From assembly GCF_003057885.1 (NCBI RefSeq), contig NZ_QAGK01000001.1, forward strand, positions 186,001 to 250,000: DNA of 64,000 nucleotides, given 5' to 3'. The DNA comes from Oceaniglobus ichthyenteri (GTDB lineage: Bacteria > Pseudomonadota > Alphaproteobacteria > Rhodobacterales > Rhodobacteraceae). This document shows positions 14,300 to 22,654 of this stretch, piece by piece. The notes under the pieces were generated by a model, which was given only the letters and a program-made list of their open reading frames with translations, searched no databases and was not told where the DNA came from. A program made the translations under genes and the position numbers. Numbering within the stretch: the stretch's first letter is position 1; each line of letters begins with the position of its first letter.

Positions 14300-15268
14300 T
14301 CAGGTCATTTCACCGGCGCGAAAACACGCCACCCGGCCTTTGCCCTTGGTGGCAAGCGGTGGGCGTTCGGCGCTGCATCGCGCAATCGCAATCGGGCAGC
14401 GCGGATGATAGGCGCAGCCGGTGGGTGGATTGATCGGATCGGGAATTTCACCTTGGGGCGGCGTAACTTCGCGGCCATAGCCATCCATCTTCGGCGCTGC
14501 CTCGATCAGCATTTTTGTATAAGGGTGCTGTGGATTGCTGAACAATTCATCGGGCGTCGCCTCTTCGACCAGGCGGCCCAGATACAGCACGCCGATCCGG
14601 TCGGCCATGTGTTGTACCACCGTCAGATCGTGGGAAATAAACAGATAGGTCAGACCAAATTCATCACGCAGATCGCTCATCAGATTCAGCACTTGCGCCT
14701 GCACCGACACATCCAGCGCGCTGGTGGGCTCATCGCAGACAATCAGCCGTGGTTCCGAGGCCAAGGCACGGGCAACACAAATCCGCTGGCGTTGGCCACC
14801 GCTGAATTCATGGGGAAATTTGCCCGCATCCTGCGCCGACAGGCCAACTTGTTCCAACAGCTTTTCTGCCAGACCTTTGGTATCGCCACCGCGTGCCGCC
14901 ACCGGTTCGGTGATGATATTGCGCACTTTCCAGCGGGGATTGAGCGACGCAAACGGATCTTGAAAAATCATCTGAATATCGCTGCGAATGCGATCAATCT
15001 CGCTGCCGCTGGCCTTCATCAGGTCGGTGCCGTCAATTTCAACGGTGCCTTCCGTGGGCTTCAGCAGACCCACGACCATTTTGCCAATGGTCGATTTGCC
15101 ACTGCCCGATTCCCCGACCAGGGCATAAACGCTGCGTTCTTCAATATCGAAACTCACGTCCGAAACGGCGGTCAGCATTCGTTTGGGCAGGCGTTCGATC
15201 ACCCGGTTCAGCCAAGGTTTTGACACATCGAAAACGCGGGTCAGATTTTTGATGGAAACCAGGGTCAT
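14300..15268 (-). CDS. Peptide/nickel-type ABC transporter ATP-binding protein (DppF/OppF-like)
   Basis: Second nucleotide-binding subunit of the importer; 322 residues. Walker A GESGSGKST near residue 48, Q-loop in IQMIFQDPFASLNPRW, signature FSGGQRQRICVARALA, Walker B LIVCDEPTSALD and H-loop FISHDLTVV. The C-terminal oligopeptide/dipeptide transporter extension (NPPTGCAYHPRCPIAIARC) is present. ATG 15268 overlaps the stop of the preceding ATPase gene by ATGA; an upstream extension in that gene is not family-like. Works in the inner membrane complex with the neighbouring permeases. Confidence 0.93.
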   Translation of the reverse strand: MTLVSIKNLTRVFDVSKPWLNRVIERLPKRMLTAVSDVSFDIEERSVYALVGESGSGKSTIGKMVVGLLKPTEGTVEIDGTDLMKASGSEIDRIRSDIQMIFQDPFASLNPRWKVRNIITEPVAARGGDTKGLAEKLLEQVGLSAQDAGKFPHEFSGGQRQRICVARALASEPRLIVCDEPTSALDVSVQAQVLNLMSDLRDEFGLTYLFISHDLTVVQHMADRIGVLYLGRLVEEATPDELFSNPQHPYTKMLIEAAPKMDGYGREVTPPQGEIPDPINPPTGCAYHPRCPIAIARCSAERPPLATKGKGRVACFRAGEMT

Positions 15269-16236
15269 GCGTCCTCCATCGGGAACCAGCAGGCGGCGCG
15301 CCCTGCCCCGTCTTGCACGGTTGGGCGCGGGTCGGATTTGCACTTATCCTGCGCTTTGGGGCAGCGCGGGTGAAAGGCGCAGCCATTGGGCAATGCACCC
15401 AAACGCGGCATCGCGCCGGGGATTTGCGCCAGGCGTTTGCGCCCCTTGCTGGCCAAGGGCGTCGCGCCCATCAACCCGTGGGTATAGGGATGGCGCGGCG
15501 CACCGAGCACTTGCGCCACCGGCCCGATTTCGGCCAAACGGCCCGCATACATCACCGCGACCCGATCGGCGGTTTCGGCAATCACGCCCATATCATGGGT
15601 GATCAGCATCACCGCCGCCCCCCGTTCGCGGCAAATGCGTTTCAACAGGGCGATGACTTGCGCCTGCACGGAAACATCCAATGCGGTTGTCGGCTCATCC
15701 GCGATGATCAATGATGGTTCGGCGCACAACGCCAAGGCAATCACCACCCGTTGCCGCATTCCACCTGAAAATTCAAACGGATAACTGTCAATCCTGTCTT
15801 TCGCAGCGGGAATGCCGACTTCGTCCAATGCGGCGATGGCGCGTTTACGCGCCTCGGTCCGGCCCACGGCAAGATGGGTTTCAATCGTTTCACTCAACTG
15901 ATCCCCGATGGTCAACAGCGGGTTGAGCGAGGTCAGAGGATCCTGAAACACCATGCCAATCTGTTTGCCGCGCACCTTGCGCATTTGCGCGGGCGTCAGA
16001 TTGTCAATCCGCGTACCGTTCAGGCGCACCTGCCCACCCGAAATCCGCGCCGGACGATCCAAAAGCCCGATCACCGCATTGCCGGTCATCGATTTCCCGG
16101 CGCCCGATTCCCCGACCACGCCCAGGATTTCACCCTTGGCAATATCCCATGACACTTGATCCACAGGTTTCAACAGCCCATGGCGCGTGGGAATTTCGAC
16201 GCTGAGCGCATCAACAGATAATACAGGAGTGTTCAC
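15265..16236 (-). CDS. Peptide/nickel-type ABC transporter ATP-binding protein (DppD/OppD-like)
   Basis: First nucleotide-binding subunit; 323 residues from GTG 16236, which overlaps the permease stop (GTGA) and starts VNTPVLSVDALSVEIPTRHG. Walker A GESGAGKSM near residue 40, FQDPLTSLNPLLTIGDQL, signature FSGGMRQRVVIALAL, Walker B LIIADEPTTALD, H-loop LITHDMGVI, and C-terminal ALPNGCAFHPRCPKAQDKC typical of the Opp/Dpp family. A much longer in-frame reading to 16620 runs through the permease gene in the wrong frame and is not real. Confidence 0.93.
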   Translation of the reverse strand: MNTPVLSVDALSVEIPTRHGLLKPVDQVSWDIAKGEILGVVGESGAGKSMTGNAVIGLLDRPARISGGQVRLNGTRIDNLTPAQMRKVRGKQIGMVFQDPLTSLNPLLTIGDQLSETIETHLAVGRTEARKRAIAALDEVGIPAAKDRIDSYPFEFSGGMRQRVVIALALCAEPSLIIADEPTTALDVSVQAQVIALLKRICRERGAAVMLITHDMGVIAETADRVAVMYAGRLAEIGPVAQVLGAPRHPYTHGLMGATPLASKGRKRLAQIPGAMPRLGALPNGCAFHPRCPKAQDKCKSDPRPTVQDGAGRAACWFPMEDA

Positions 16237-17192
16237 TTGAGCCTCGGGTTCAATGCATCGCGCAGCCAGTCGCCCATCAGGTTTACCGCCAGGGCCAAGG
16301 CCAACAGGGTGATCGACGGGAACAGCAAAATCCACCATTCGCCCGAGAACAAAAACCCCTGACCGATGCGGATCAACGTGCCCAGACTGGGCTGTGTGGG
16401 GGGCGCGCCAACGCCCAGAAACGACAGCGTCGCCTCGGCAATAATCGCTAGCGCCAGCGATATGGTGGCAATCACCAGCACCGGCGACAGCACGTTGGGC
16501 AGAATGTGGCGCAGCATGATCGCCGGACCGGTGCGCCCGATCAGGCGCGCGGCCTGCACGTATTCCTTGTTTTTTTCCACCAATGTCGCGCCGCGCACGA
16601 CCCGGGCGAATTGCACCCAATCCGACAGGCCGATGGCGATGATCAACACCCAGATTGCCATTTGATTGCGGTATTCCGGCGGTGTAATCCCCTTGGCCAC
16701 GCCAAAAATCAACATCGCCACAAGGATCGCTGGAAAGGTCAATTGCACATCGGCCACGCGCATGATGATGGTTTCGGCCCAGCCCCCGGCATAGCCCGCG
16801 ATCAACCCCAATGTGACCCCGATGATCAGCGCCAACAAAACCGCAGAAAACCCCACGAACAGCGAAATCCGCAGCCCATACAGGATGGTGGAAAACACAT
16901 CGCGGCCCTGATCGTCGGTACCCAACCAGAATGTATCACCCGTAAACGCGTTGGGCGTGCCGGGCGGGGTGAAGCCGTTCATCAGGTTCAATGTGGCCGG
17001 GTTGAACGGATCATGGGGCGCGATCAATGGCGCAAATATTGCCGCCAGCACCAAAACAAGGACCACCGCCGTTGCGCCGATGGCAACGGGCGAACGGCGA
17101 AAGGCATAGGCGAAATCGCTGGCCCAAAGCCGCGACATGCGGCCGGGATCTTGCGCCTGTTTCACAGCATCCGGTTGAGGAAAATCCGTCAT
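16233..17192 (-). CDS. Peptide-type ABC transporter permease (DppC/OppC-like)
   Basis: Inner-membrane permease subunit, 319 residues. An N-terminal cytoplasmic tail is followed by a first span (VAIGATAVVLVLVLAAIFAP near residue 38) and the OppC N-terminal segment APLIAPHDPFNP, then FLGTDDQGRD-like WLGTDDQGRDVFSTILYGLR, and the EAA-type loop VRGATLVEKNKEYVQAARL contacting the ATPases. ATG 17192 is one base after the preceding permease stop. Six predicted spans in all, normal for the family. Confidence 0.92.
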   Translation of the reverse strand: MTDFPQPDAVKQAQDPGRMSRLWASDFAYAFRRSPVAIGATAVVLVLVLAAIFAPLIAPHDPFNPATLNLMNGFTPPGTPNAFTGDTFWLGTDDQGRDVFSTILYGLRISLFVGFSAVLLALIIGVTLGLIAGYAGGWAETIIMRVADVQLTFPAILVAMLIFGVAKGITPPEYRNQMAIWVLIIAIGLSDWVQFARVVRGATLVEKNKEYVQAARLIGRTGPAIMLRHILPNVLSPVLVIATISLALAIIAEATLSFLGVGAPPTQPSLGTLIRIGQGFLFSGEWWILLFPSITLLALALAVNLMGDWLRDALNPRLK

Positions 17193-17193
17193 A

Positions 17194-18168
17194 TCAATGC
17201 CTTCCGTCGATGCGCAGCCGGGGATCAATGGCGAAATACAACAGATCGACAATCAGGTTGATCGCCACAAACATCACCGAAATCAGCATGAGATATGCTG
17301 CCATCACCGGAATATCGACAAACTGAATGGCGTTGATAAACAACAGCCCGACGCCCGGCCACTGAAATACCGTTTCGGTGATGATGGCAAAGGCGATGAT
17401 GCTGCCCACTTGCAACCCGGTCACGGTAATCACCGGCACCAGCGTGTTTTTCAAAGCATGGCGAAAATTCACCACCCGTTCGGGCAATCCGCGCGCGCGG
17501 GCAAAGCGGATATAATCCTGGCGCAACACTTCCAACATTTCAGAGCGCACCAGACGCATGATCAAAGTCATCTGATACAGGCCCAAGGTGATGCTGGGCA
17601 AAATCAACGCCAACAGGCCCGATTTGGTCAGGAATCCGGTCGACCAACCGCCCACCATCACGGTATCACCCCGCCCGAAACTGGGCAGCAAATCCAATTC
17701 GACCGAAAACAGGTAGATCAGCAATATCCCGATCAGAAATGTCGGCAGGGAAACCCCCACCAGACTGAGCGACATGATCACATTCGAGGCTACGCCATTT
17801 CGTCGAATCGCCGTAAACACGCCCATCCCGATCCCGACCAGAACCGCCAGGGTTCCGGAAACGGCCGCCAGTTCCAGCGTCGCAGGGGCGCGTTCGGCCA
17901 GAATTGTCGCCACGGGCCGCCCCTGACGATAGCTGACACCAAAATTCCCTTGGGCCGCGTTGCCCAGAAATTTCAGATATTGCACGATAAATGGCTGATC
18001 CAGCCCCAGTTGCGTGCGCAACCGGTCAACATCGGCCTGCGTGCGTTCCTGACCCAGCATGTTTTCGATCGGATCACCGACAAAGCGAAACATCGAAAAC
18101 GCCACCAGCCCCACAATCAGCAGGACGATGACAGACTGAAACACACGGCGAAGGATAAAAGCAATCAT
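17194..18168 (-). CDS. Peptide-type ABC transporter permease (DppB/OppB-like)
   Basis: First permease subunit, 324 residues. It has the DppB N-terminus (MIAFILRRVFQSVIVLLIVG), the FRFVGDPIENMLGQERTQAD loop, LGLDQPFIVQYLKFL, and the EAA-like cytoplasmic loop VLRQDYIRFARARGLPERVV. Ends DPRLRIDGRH, the usual DPRLR terminus. Follows the binding-protein gene after a 93-base gap with a hairpin, which suggests the permease is translated at a lower level than the binding proteins. Confidence 0.93.
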   Translation of the reverse strand: MIAFILRRVFQSVIVLLIVGLVAFSMFRFVGDPIENMLGQERTQADVDRLRTQLGLDQPFIVQYLKFLGNAAQGNFGVSYRQGRPVATILAERAPATLELAAVSGTLAVLVGIGMGVFTAIRRNGVASNVIMSLSLVGVSLPTFLIGILLIYLFSVELDLLPSFGRGDTVMVGGWSTGFLTKSGLLALILPSITLGLYQMTLIMRLVRSEMLEVLRQDYIRFARARGLPERVVNFRHALKNTLVPVITVTGLQVGSIIAFAIITETVFQWPGVGLLFINAIQFVDIPVMAAYLMLISVMFVAINLIVDLLYFAIDPRLRIDGRH

Positions 18169-18206
18169 GAGTCACTTGGGCCATGAACCGCCCCGAGCGT
18201 CAAGAC

Positions 18207-18232
18207 CGACAGGCGCTTAAAACGCGCTGTCG
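18207..18232. other. Intercistronic hairpin between binding-protein and permease genes
   Basis: CGACAG (18207-18212) pairs with CTGTCG (18227-18232), with GC-rich inner sequence and an AT loop TTAAAA. It lies 30-55 bases after the binding-protein stop. Such hairpins commonly protect binding-protein mRNA and reduce read-through to permease genes; no T-run follows. Confidence 0.35.
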
Positions 18233-18261
18233 ATCCTGCTGACTTTGCGGCAATCTGACGT

Positions 18262-19827
18262 TTATTCAATACGGATCCAACGCAGGATCAGAAAATCGTC
18301 TGGCCGCTGGGTCAGGGAAACGGTATCGCGCGCACCCCAGATCAGGGGTTGCACATACAGCGGCACATAGGCGACTTCGTCTTGATAGATCCGGGTGACC
18401 TCCTCCAGCATTTCCATACGTTTGGTATCGTCGATCTCCGATTGGATCTGCGGCAGCAGTTCGTCAATCCGGGCACTGGAATATCCGCCGAAATTCCAAC
18501 TTCCCAGCTTTTTCTCGGGATTGTCGGTGGCGACGATGAACCGGATCGGGTGTTCGGCATCAAACGTGCCGGGCGACCAGCCCAAAAGGAACATATCCAT
18601 GTTGTTGCTGCGCAGTTCGGGCCAGTAATTGCGCACTGGCATCGCGTCAAGTTCGGCCGTCAGACCGATTTGCGCCAGCATCGAAACCACAGCCTGACAT
18701 ACGGATTCATCGTTCAGATACCGATCATTGGTACACTTCAGACCAAACGAAAAGCCGTTTTCATACCCCGCCTCGGCCAACAGATCCTTGGCCATTTGCA
18801 CATCATAGGCGGGGCGTTCCTCCAAATTATCGATATAGCCACGCATCGGCGCGCTGACCAATTGCCACGCTGGTTCGGCATTACCGCGCATGATCGTTTG
18901 CAAAATCGCCGGTACGTTGACCGCATGGGCAACTGCCTGTCGTACGCGCACATCCAGAAACGGATTTGGCTGCCCGGCCTGCGCGGTGTATTTCAGCGTT
19001 TCGGCGGCGTGGGGAAAGCCCAGCATGATCACCCGCGCCTCAATGCCTTGAATGACCTGCACACCGTCGCTTTGGGCCAGACGTGCGGCATCCTGAATTG
19101 GCACCGGGTTAATCAGATCGACATCGCCTGACAACAGGGCCGCTACCGCCGTGGCGGGGTTTTGAATCGGGGTAAATTCGGCGGATGTGATGTTATGCTC
19201 GGCCTCACCCCACCAATCATCATGGGGGGTCAGGGTGGTTTTCAGGCCCGGCTGACGCTGTGCCAACACGAACGCACCGGTGCCGTTGGCGTTCAGCGTG
19301 GCAAAATTCTCGGCCTCTTTTGCCGGAAGTTTGGCGCCGTTTGCCGCCGCCCAATCGGAATCCATGATCATCCAGTTGGCAATGCTGTCGGGGAAAATCG
19401 GGTTTGGGTCGGTGGTCATGAAATCAACGGTGTATTCATCCACCTTGATGACTTCGGAAACCGGCGCAAACCAGGACGCCACATCGGATGCATCGCTGCT
19501 GGCGCGCTCGTAGGAAAAAATCACATCATCAGCGTTGAATGTCGCGCCATCGTGAAACACCACGCCTTGGCGCAGGGTAAAACGCCAGCCTTCGCCATTG
19601 CCTATCGGCGCCCATTCCGTGGCAAGGGCCGGTTCAACCGACATATCCTTGCCGCGCCGCACCAGCCCCTCATAGACATTGTTGAGAAAGCTCAGCACCG
19701 GAGTGCTGCTGACGGCGTGGGGGTCCATGCTTTGGGGGTCGGTCGTGCTGGCCCAGCGAAAGGTTTCGCCATGTGCCGCAGCACCGATGGACAGCGCGAT
19801 CGCGCTGGCAATTGAAAGTCTGAACAT
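18262..19827 (-). CDS. Periplasmic substrate-binding protein, SBP_5/DppA family (copy 1)
   Basis: Delivers substrate, probably peptides or similar compounds, to the permeases. 521 residues. The first 20 or so residues (MFRLSIASAIALSIGAAAHG) form a Sec signal peptide. Mature start ETFRWASTTDPQSMDPHA is the classic family 5 opening. Family features: LRQGVVFHDGATFNADDVIFS and the LNANGTGAFVL region. ATG 19827 has GGAGAGAG 5 bases upstream; a longer reading would destroy the signal peptide. It is a clear paralogue of the next upstream gene. The specific ligand cannot be read from sequence. Confidence 0.9.
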   Translation of the reverse strand: MFRLSIASAIALSIGAAAHGETFRWASTTDPQSMDPHAVSSTPVLSFLNNVYEGLVRRGKDMSVEPALATEWAPIGNGEGWRFTLRQGVVFHDGATFNADDVIFSYERASSDASDVASWFAPVSEVIKVDEYTVDFMTTDPNPIFPDSIANWMIMDSDWAAANGAKLPAKEAENFATLNANGTGAFVLAQRQPGLKTTLTPHDDWWGEAEHNITSAEFTPIQNPATAVAALLSGDVDLINPVPIQDAARLAQSDGVQVIQGIEARVIMLGFPHAAETLKYTAQAGQPNPFLDVRVRQAVAHAVNVPAILQTIMRGNAEPAWQLVSAPMRGYIDNLEERPAYDVQMAKDLLAEAGYENGFSFGLKCTNDRYLNDESVCQAVVSMLAQIGLTAELDAMPVRNYWPELRSNNMDMFLLGWSPGTFDAEHPIRFIVATDNPEKKLGSWNFGGYSSARIDELLPQIQSEIDDTKRMEMLEEVTRIYQDEVAYVPLYVQPLIWGARDTVSLTQRPDDFLILRWIRIE

Positions 19828-19854
19828 ATCTCTCTCCGCTAAAGGGACCGCGCG

Positions 19855-19907
19855 CCACATGGCCAGGGGCGGGCCGCGGCGCATCGCCCTGCCCGCCCCT
19901 CGTGTGG
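19855..19907. other. Long GC-rich hairpin between the two binding-protein genes
   Basis: AGGGGCGGGC (19865-19874) pairs perfectly with GCCCGCCCCT (19891-19900); outer arms CCACA (19855-19859) and TGTGG (19903-19907) extend it. It begins two bases after the stop of the upstream binding-protein gene. No T-run, so it probably stabilises the upstream message rather than ending it. Confidence 0.5.
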
Positions 19908-19908
19908 T

Positions 19909-21492
19909 TTAGTTCACTTCGAAATATTTGATCTTGGGCGTGTCTTCTGCCGAGACGGGTACGTTGATATTATCGGCAAATCCCCAGTTCAAAACCTGAT
20001 GGTGCAGCGGAATATACAGGGTTTCATCCTGAACGGTGGCCCAGATGTCGGCGATGCTTGCATTGCGCGCTTCCAGATCGGTTTCGCTGGCGAGGGCCTG
20101 AATCTTCATGTCAAGATCGGGGTTGGAATACCCGGTCGCATTCCACGAGCCGTATTTTTCACCGCTCGTATGCACCAGAAAGTTAAAGATATATTCGCTG
20201 TCCTGGGTTGGCACGCCCCAACCCAACATGAAGAAATCGGTGGACCGATTGGCGATCAGCGGGAAATGTTGCGCCTTGGGTTTGGCATCCAGATTAACGG
20301 TGATTCCGACCTGGGCCAACATGCCCACAGTGGCCTGACAGATCGCCTCGTCATTCACATACCGGTCGTTCGGGCAATCCAATTGGATGCTGAACCCATC
20401 GCCATATCCGGCCTCGCTCAACAGGGCCTTGGCGCCATCGATATCGGTCGCGGCGGCGGCGTCCAACTCTTCGGTCCAGCCGTTGACGAAGGGCGGCGCG
20501 ATCATGCCCGCGGGTTGGGATTGCCCGCGCATCACCACCTGTTTGATGGCTTCGCGGTTGATCGCCATGTTCATCGCCTTGCGCACCCGCTTATCGGCCA
20601 GGGGGTTTTTACCTTCGACATTGTCATTGGTCAGATCGTCAGCACCCACATTCAGACCAAAGAAAATCACCCGGTTCTGCGGTGCTGTTTCCACCTTGAG
20701 GCCATCAGCCGCCGAAACGCGCATCAAATCCTGTACCGGCACATCCTGAATGAAATCCAATTCACCCGACAGCATGGCCGCCACGCGGGTCGAGGCGTTC
20801 TGGATGGGCGTGTAGATGATTTCGGTCACGTCCAGCGGAAATTCATCGGCACCCCAGTAATTTTCATTCAGGGTCAGCACGGTTTTCACGTCCGGTTCGC
20901 GGCTGACCAATTTATAGGCGCCGGTGCCATTGGCGTTCTTGGCCGCGAACGTGTCTTCGCCGCCCTCATAATCCTGTACTTTGGTGGCGCCGTTTGCTTC
21001 GGCCCAATCCTTGTCCATGATCATCATGTTGGTCAGATTGGCGGGCATGATCGGGTTTGGCCCGTCGGTGACGATTTCAACCACATAATCAGACGGCGCG
21101 CGCACTTCCTTGACCGAGGCCAACAGCTCTTTGTAATCGGAACTATCGCTCATGGCGCGGTCGAGCGAAAATTTGACATCCTCACTGGTGAAATCGGCGC
21201 CATCGTGAAATTTCACCCCCTGGCGCAGGTTGAAAACCCACACATTGGCATCATCGGGCGACACGGCCCAATCGGTGGCCAGGGCCGGCACCTGTTTGTT
21301 GTTCATATCAAGCAACAACAGCGGTTCCATGATCTGATGGTTGATGGTGATTGTCGGGCCTTCGTTCTGGGCATGGGGATCCAGGGTCAGGGCATCGCCC
21401 GCCCGCGCCCACCGCAGGGTTTCGGCATTGGCGGCAGTCATGGAGGTGCTGGCCATAAGGGCCAGGGCGAGAGCAGTGGTGGCAGTGCGCAT
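19909..21492 (-). CDS. Periplasmic substrate-binding protein, SBP_5/DppA family (copy 2)
   Basis: 527 residues with a signal peptide MRTATTALALALMASTSMTA ending near ANA-ETLRW. The mature protein matches copy 1 block by block: PALATDWAVS, LRQGVKFHDGADFTSEDVKF, MIMDKDWAEANGA, NANGTGAYKLVSREPDVKT, and the TPIQNAST(R)VAAMLSGELDFI segment. AAGGA precedes ATG 21492. It is the first gene of the transport operon. Having two binding proteins for one permease pair suggests two ligand ranges served by one channel; the ligands are unknown. Confidence 0.9.
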   Translation of the reverse strand: MRTATTALALALMASTSMTAANAETLRWARAGDALTLDPHAQNEGPTITINHQIMEPLLLLDMNNKQVPALATDWAVSPDDANVWVFNLRQGVKFHDGADFTSEDVKFSLDRAMSDSSDYKELLASVKEVRAPSDYVVEIVTDGPNPIMPANLTNMMIMDKDWAEANGATKVQDYEGGEDTFAAKNANGTGAYKLVSREPDVKTVLTLNENYWGADEFPLDVTEIIYTPIQNASTRVAAMLSGELDFIQDVPVQDLMRVSAADGLKVETAPQNRVIFFGLNVGADDLTNDNVEGKNPLADKRVRKAMNMAINREAIKQVVMRGQSQPAGMIAPPFVNGWTEELDAAAATDIDGAKALLSEAGYGDGFSIQLDCPNDRYVNDEAICQATVGMLAQVGITVNLDAKPKAQHFPLIANRSTDFFMLGWGVPTQDSEYIFNFLVHTSGEKYGSWNATGYSNPDLDMKIQALASETDLEARNASIADIWATVQDETLYIPLHHQVLNWGFADNINVPVSAEDTPKIKYFEVN

Positions 21493-21625
21493 TGCGGTCG
21501 TCCTTTCGACATTGATTTCGCGGTCAGTGTTGCGGGGCCGCGCACAGATTGCAAGGGCCTGCCACCGGGTGGCCCACAATCAATGCGCTTTGCCCCGCGC
21601 CGCAATCAAACCTTGACCGCCCTCG

Positions 21626-22513
21626 TCACCCTTGGGATTTGCGCGTATCTGGATGAAGCGAGTTCGCCAGAATATGATCGGCATTCTGCACGATGTTTTC
21701 CGCCTGATGCACGATTTTCGGATCGGGCATTTGCACCACTTCCATATCCTTGTCGGGATATTCGAATTGCGACAGAAAATGCCGCATGCAATTCAGTCTC
21801 GCACGTTTCTTGTCATTTGACCGGATCACGGTCCACGGGGCATCGGCGGTATCGGTGTAAAAGAACATCGCCTCTTTTGCCTCGGTGTACTCGTCCCATT
21901 TATCAAGGCTGGCGCGATCCACCGGCGACAGTTTCCAGCGTTTCAGCGGATCGGTTTCCCGGCTGGTAAAGCGGGCGCGCTGTTCTTCCTGGGTGACGGA
22001 AAACCAATATTTGAACAGATGTATGCCACTGCGCGTCAGCATCCGTTCAAATTCGGGGGTCTGGCGAATAAATTCCAGATACTCGTTGGGGGTGCAAAAC
22101 CCCATCACCCGCTCCACTCCGGCGCGGTTGTACCACGACCGATCATACAAAACCATTTCACCTGCCGTGGGCAGATGTTTGATATAGCGTTGAAAAAACC
22201 ACTGACCGCGCTCTCGTTCGGTGGGTTTGTTCAATGCGATCACGTGCGCTGTGCGCGGATTAAGATGTTCGGTAAACCGTTTGATCGTGCCGCCCTTGCC
22301 TGCCGCATCGCGCCCCTCGAACAACATCACAACCTTTTGGCCGGTTTCCTGAATCCAATGCTGCACCTTGAGCAATTCAACCTGCAGCGCGGCCTTGTCG
22401 GCCTCGTATTCGGCGCGACCCAGTTTTTTGGCATAGGGGTATTTCCCCTGTTCAAACCCCGAAATCTGCGCGGTGGCTTGTGTCTGATCGTGTTGGGATG
22501 TGTCGTTGGTCAT
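21626..22513 (-). CDS. ppk2: Polyphosphate kinase 2, class I
   Basis: Phosphorylates a nucleoside diphosphate using inorganic polyphosphate (or runs in reverse). 295 residues, one PPK2 domain, hence class I or III size; N-terminal 25 residues are polar and variable. Walker A GRDAAGKGG at 67-75, lid segment NKPTERERGQWFFQRY, Walker B-like VLYDRSWYNRAGVE at about 121-134, and KLSPVDRASLDKWDEYTEAK. ATG 22513 is preferred for CAGGAG 8 bases upstream. Divergent from the MATE gene and 133 bases downstream of the transporter operon start. Preferred nucleotide not determinable here. Confidence 0.93.
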   Translation of the reverse strand: MTNDTSQHDQTQATAQISGFEQGKYPYAKKLGRAEYEADKAALQVELLKVQHWIQETGQKVVMLFEGRDAAGKGGTIKRFTEHLNPRTAHVIALNKPTERERGQWFFQRYIKHLPTAGEMVLYDRSWYNRAGVERVMGFCTPNEYLEFIRQTPEFERMLTRSGIHLFKYWFSVTQEEQRARFTSRETDPLKRWKLSPVDRASLDKWDEYTEAKEAMFFYTDTADAPWTVIRSNDKKRARLNCMRHFLSQFEYPDKDMEVVQMPDPKIVHQAENIVQNADHILANSLHPDTRKSQG

Positions 22514-22654
22514 CGGCGCGCTCCTGTATTGGTTGGCATATTTTAATTTTCTCGACACGGGGCAGTCTTTGATTTCCATCAATCCTCAGCTGAATGGCCC
22601 CTATTCTTTTGCCCTTGCCGCGCTAAGGTCACCGTCAATCATACAGAGGTTTTC

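Noticed and set aside
19999-21969. A 656-codon plus-strand open frame opposite the binding-protein and PPK2 genes
   Set aside because: It has no family motif, is rich in His, Gly and Arg as shadow frames of GC-rich genes are, and runs across the ends of two well-supported minus-strand genes.
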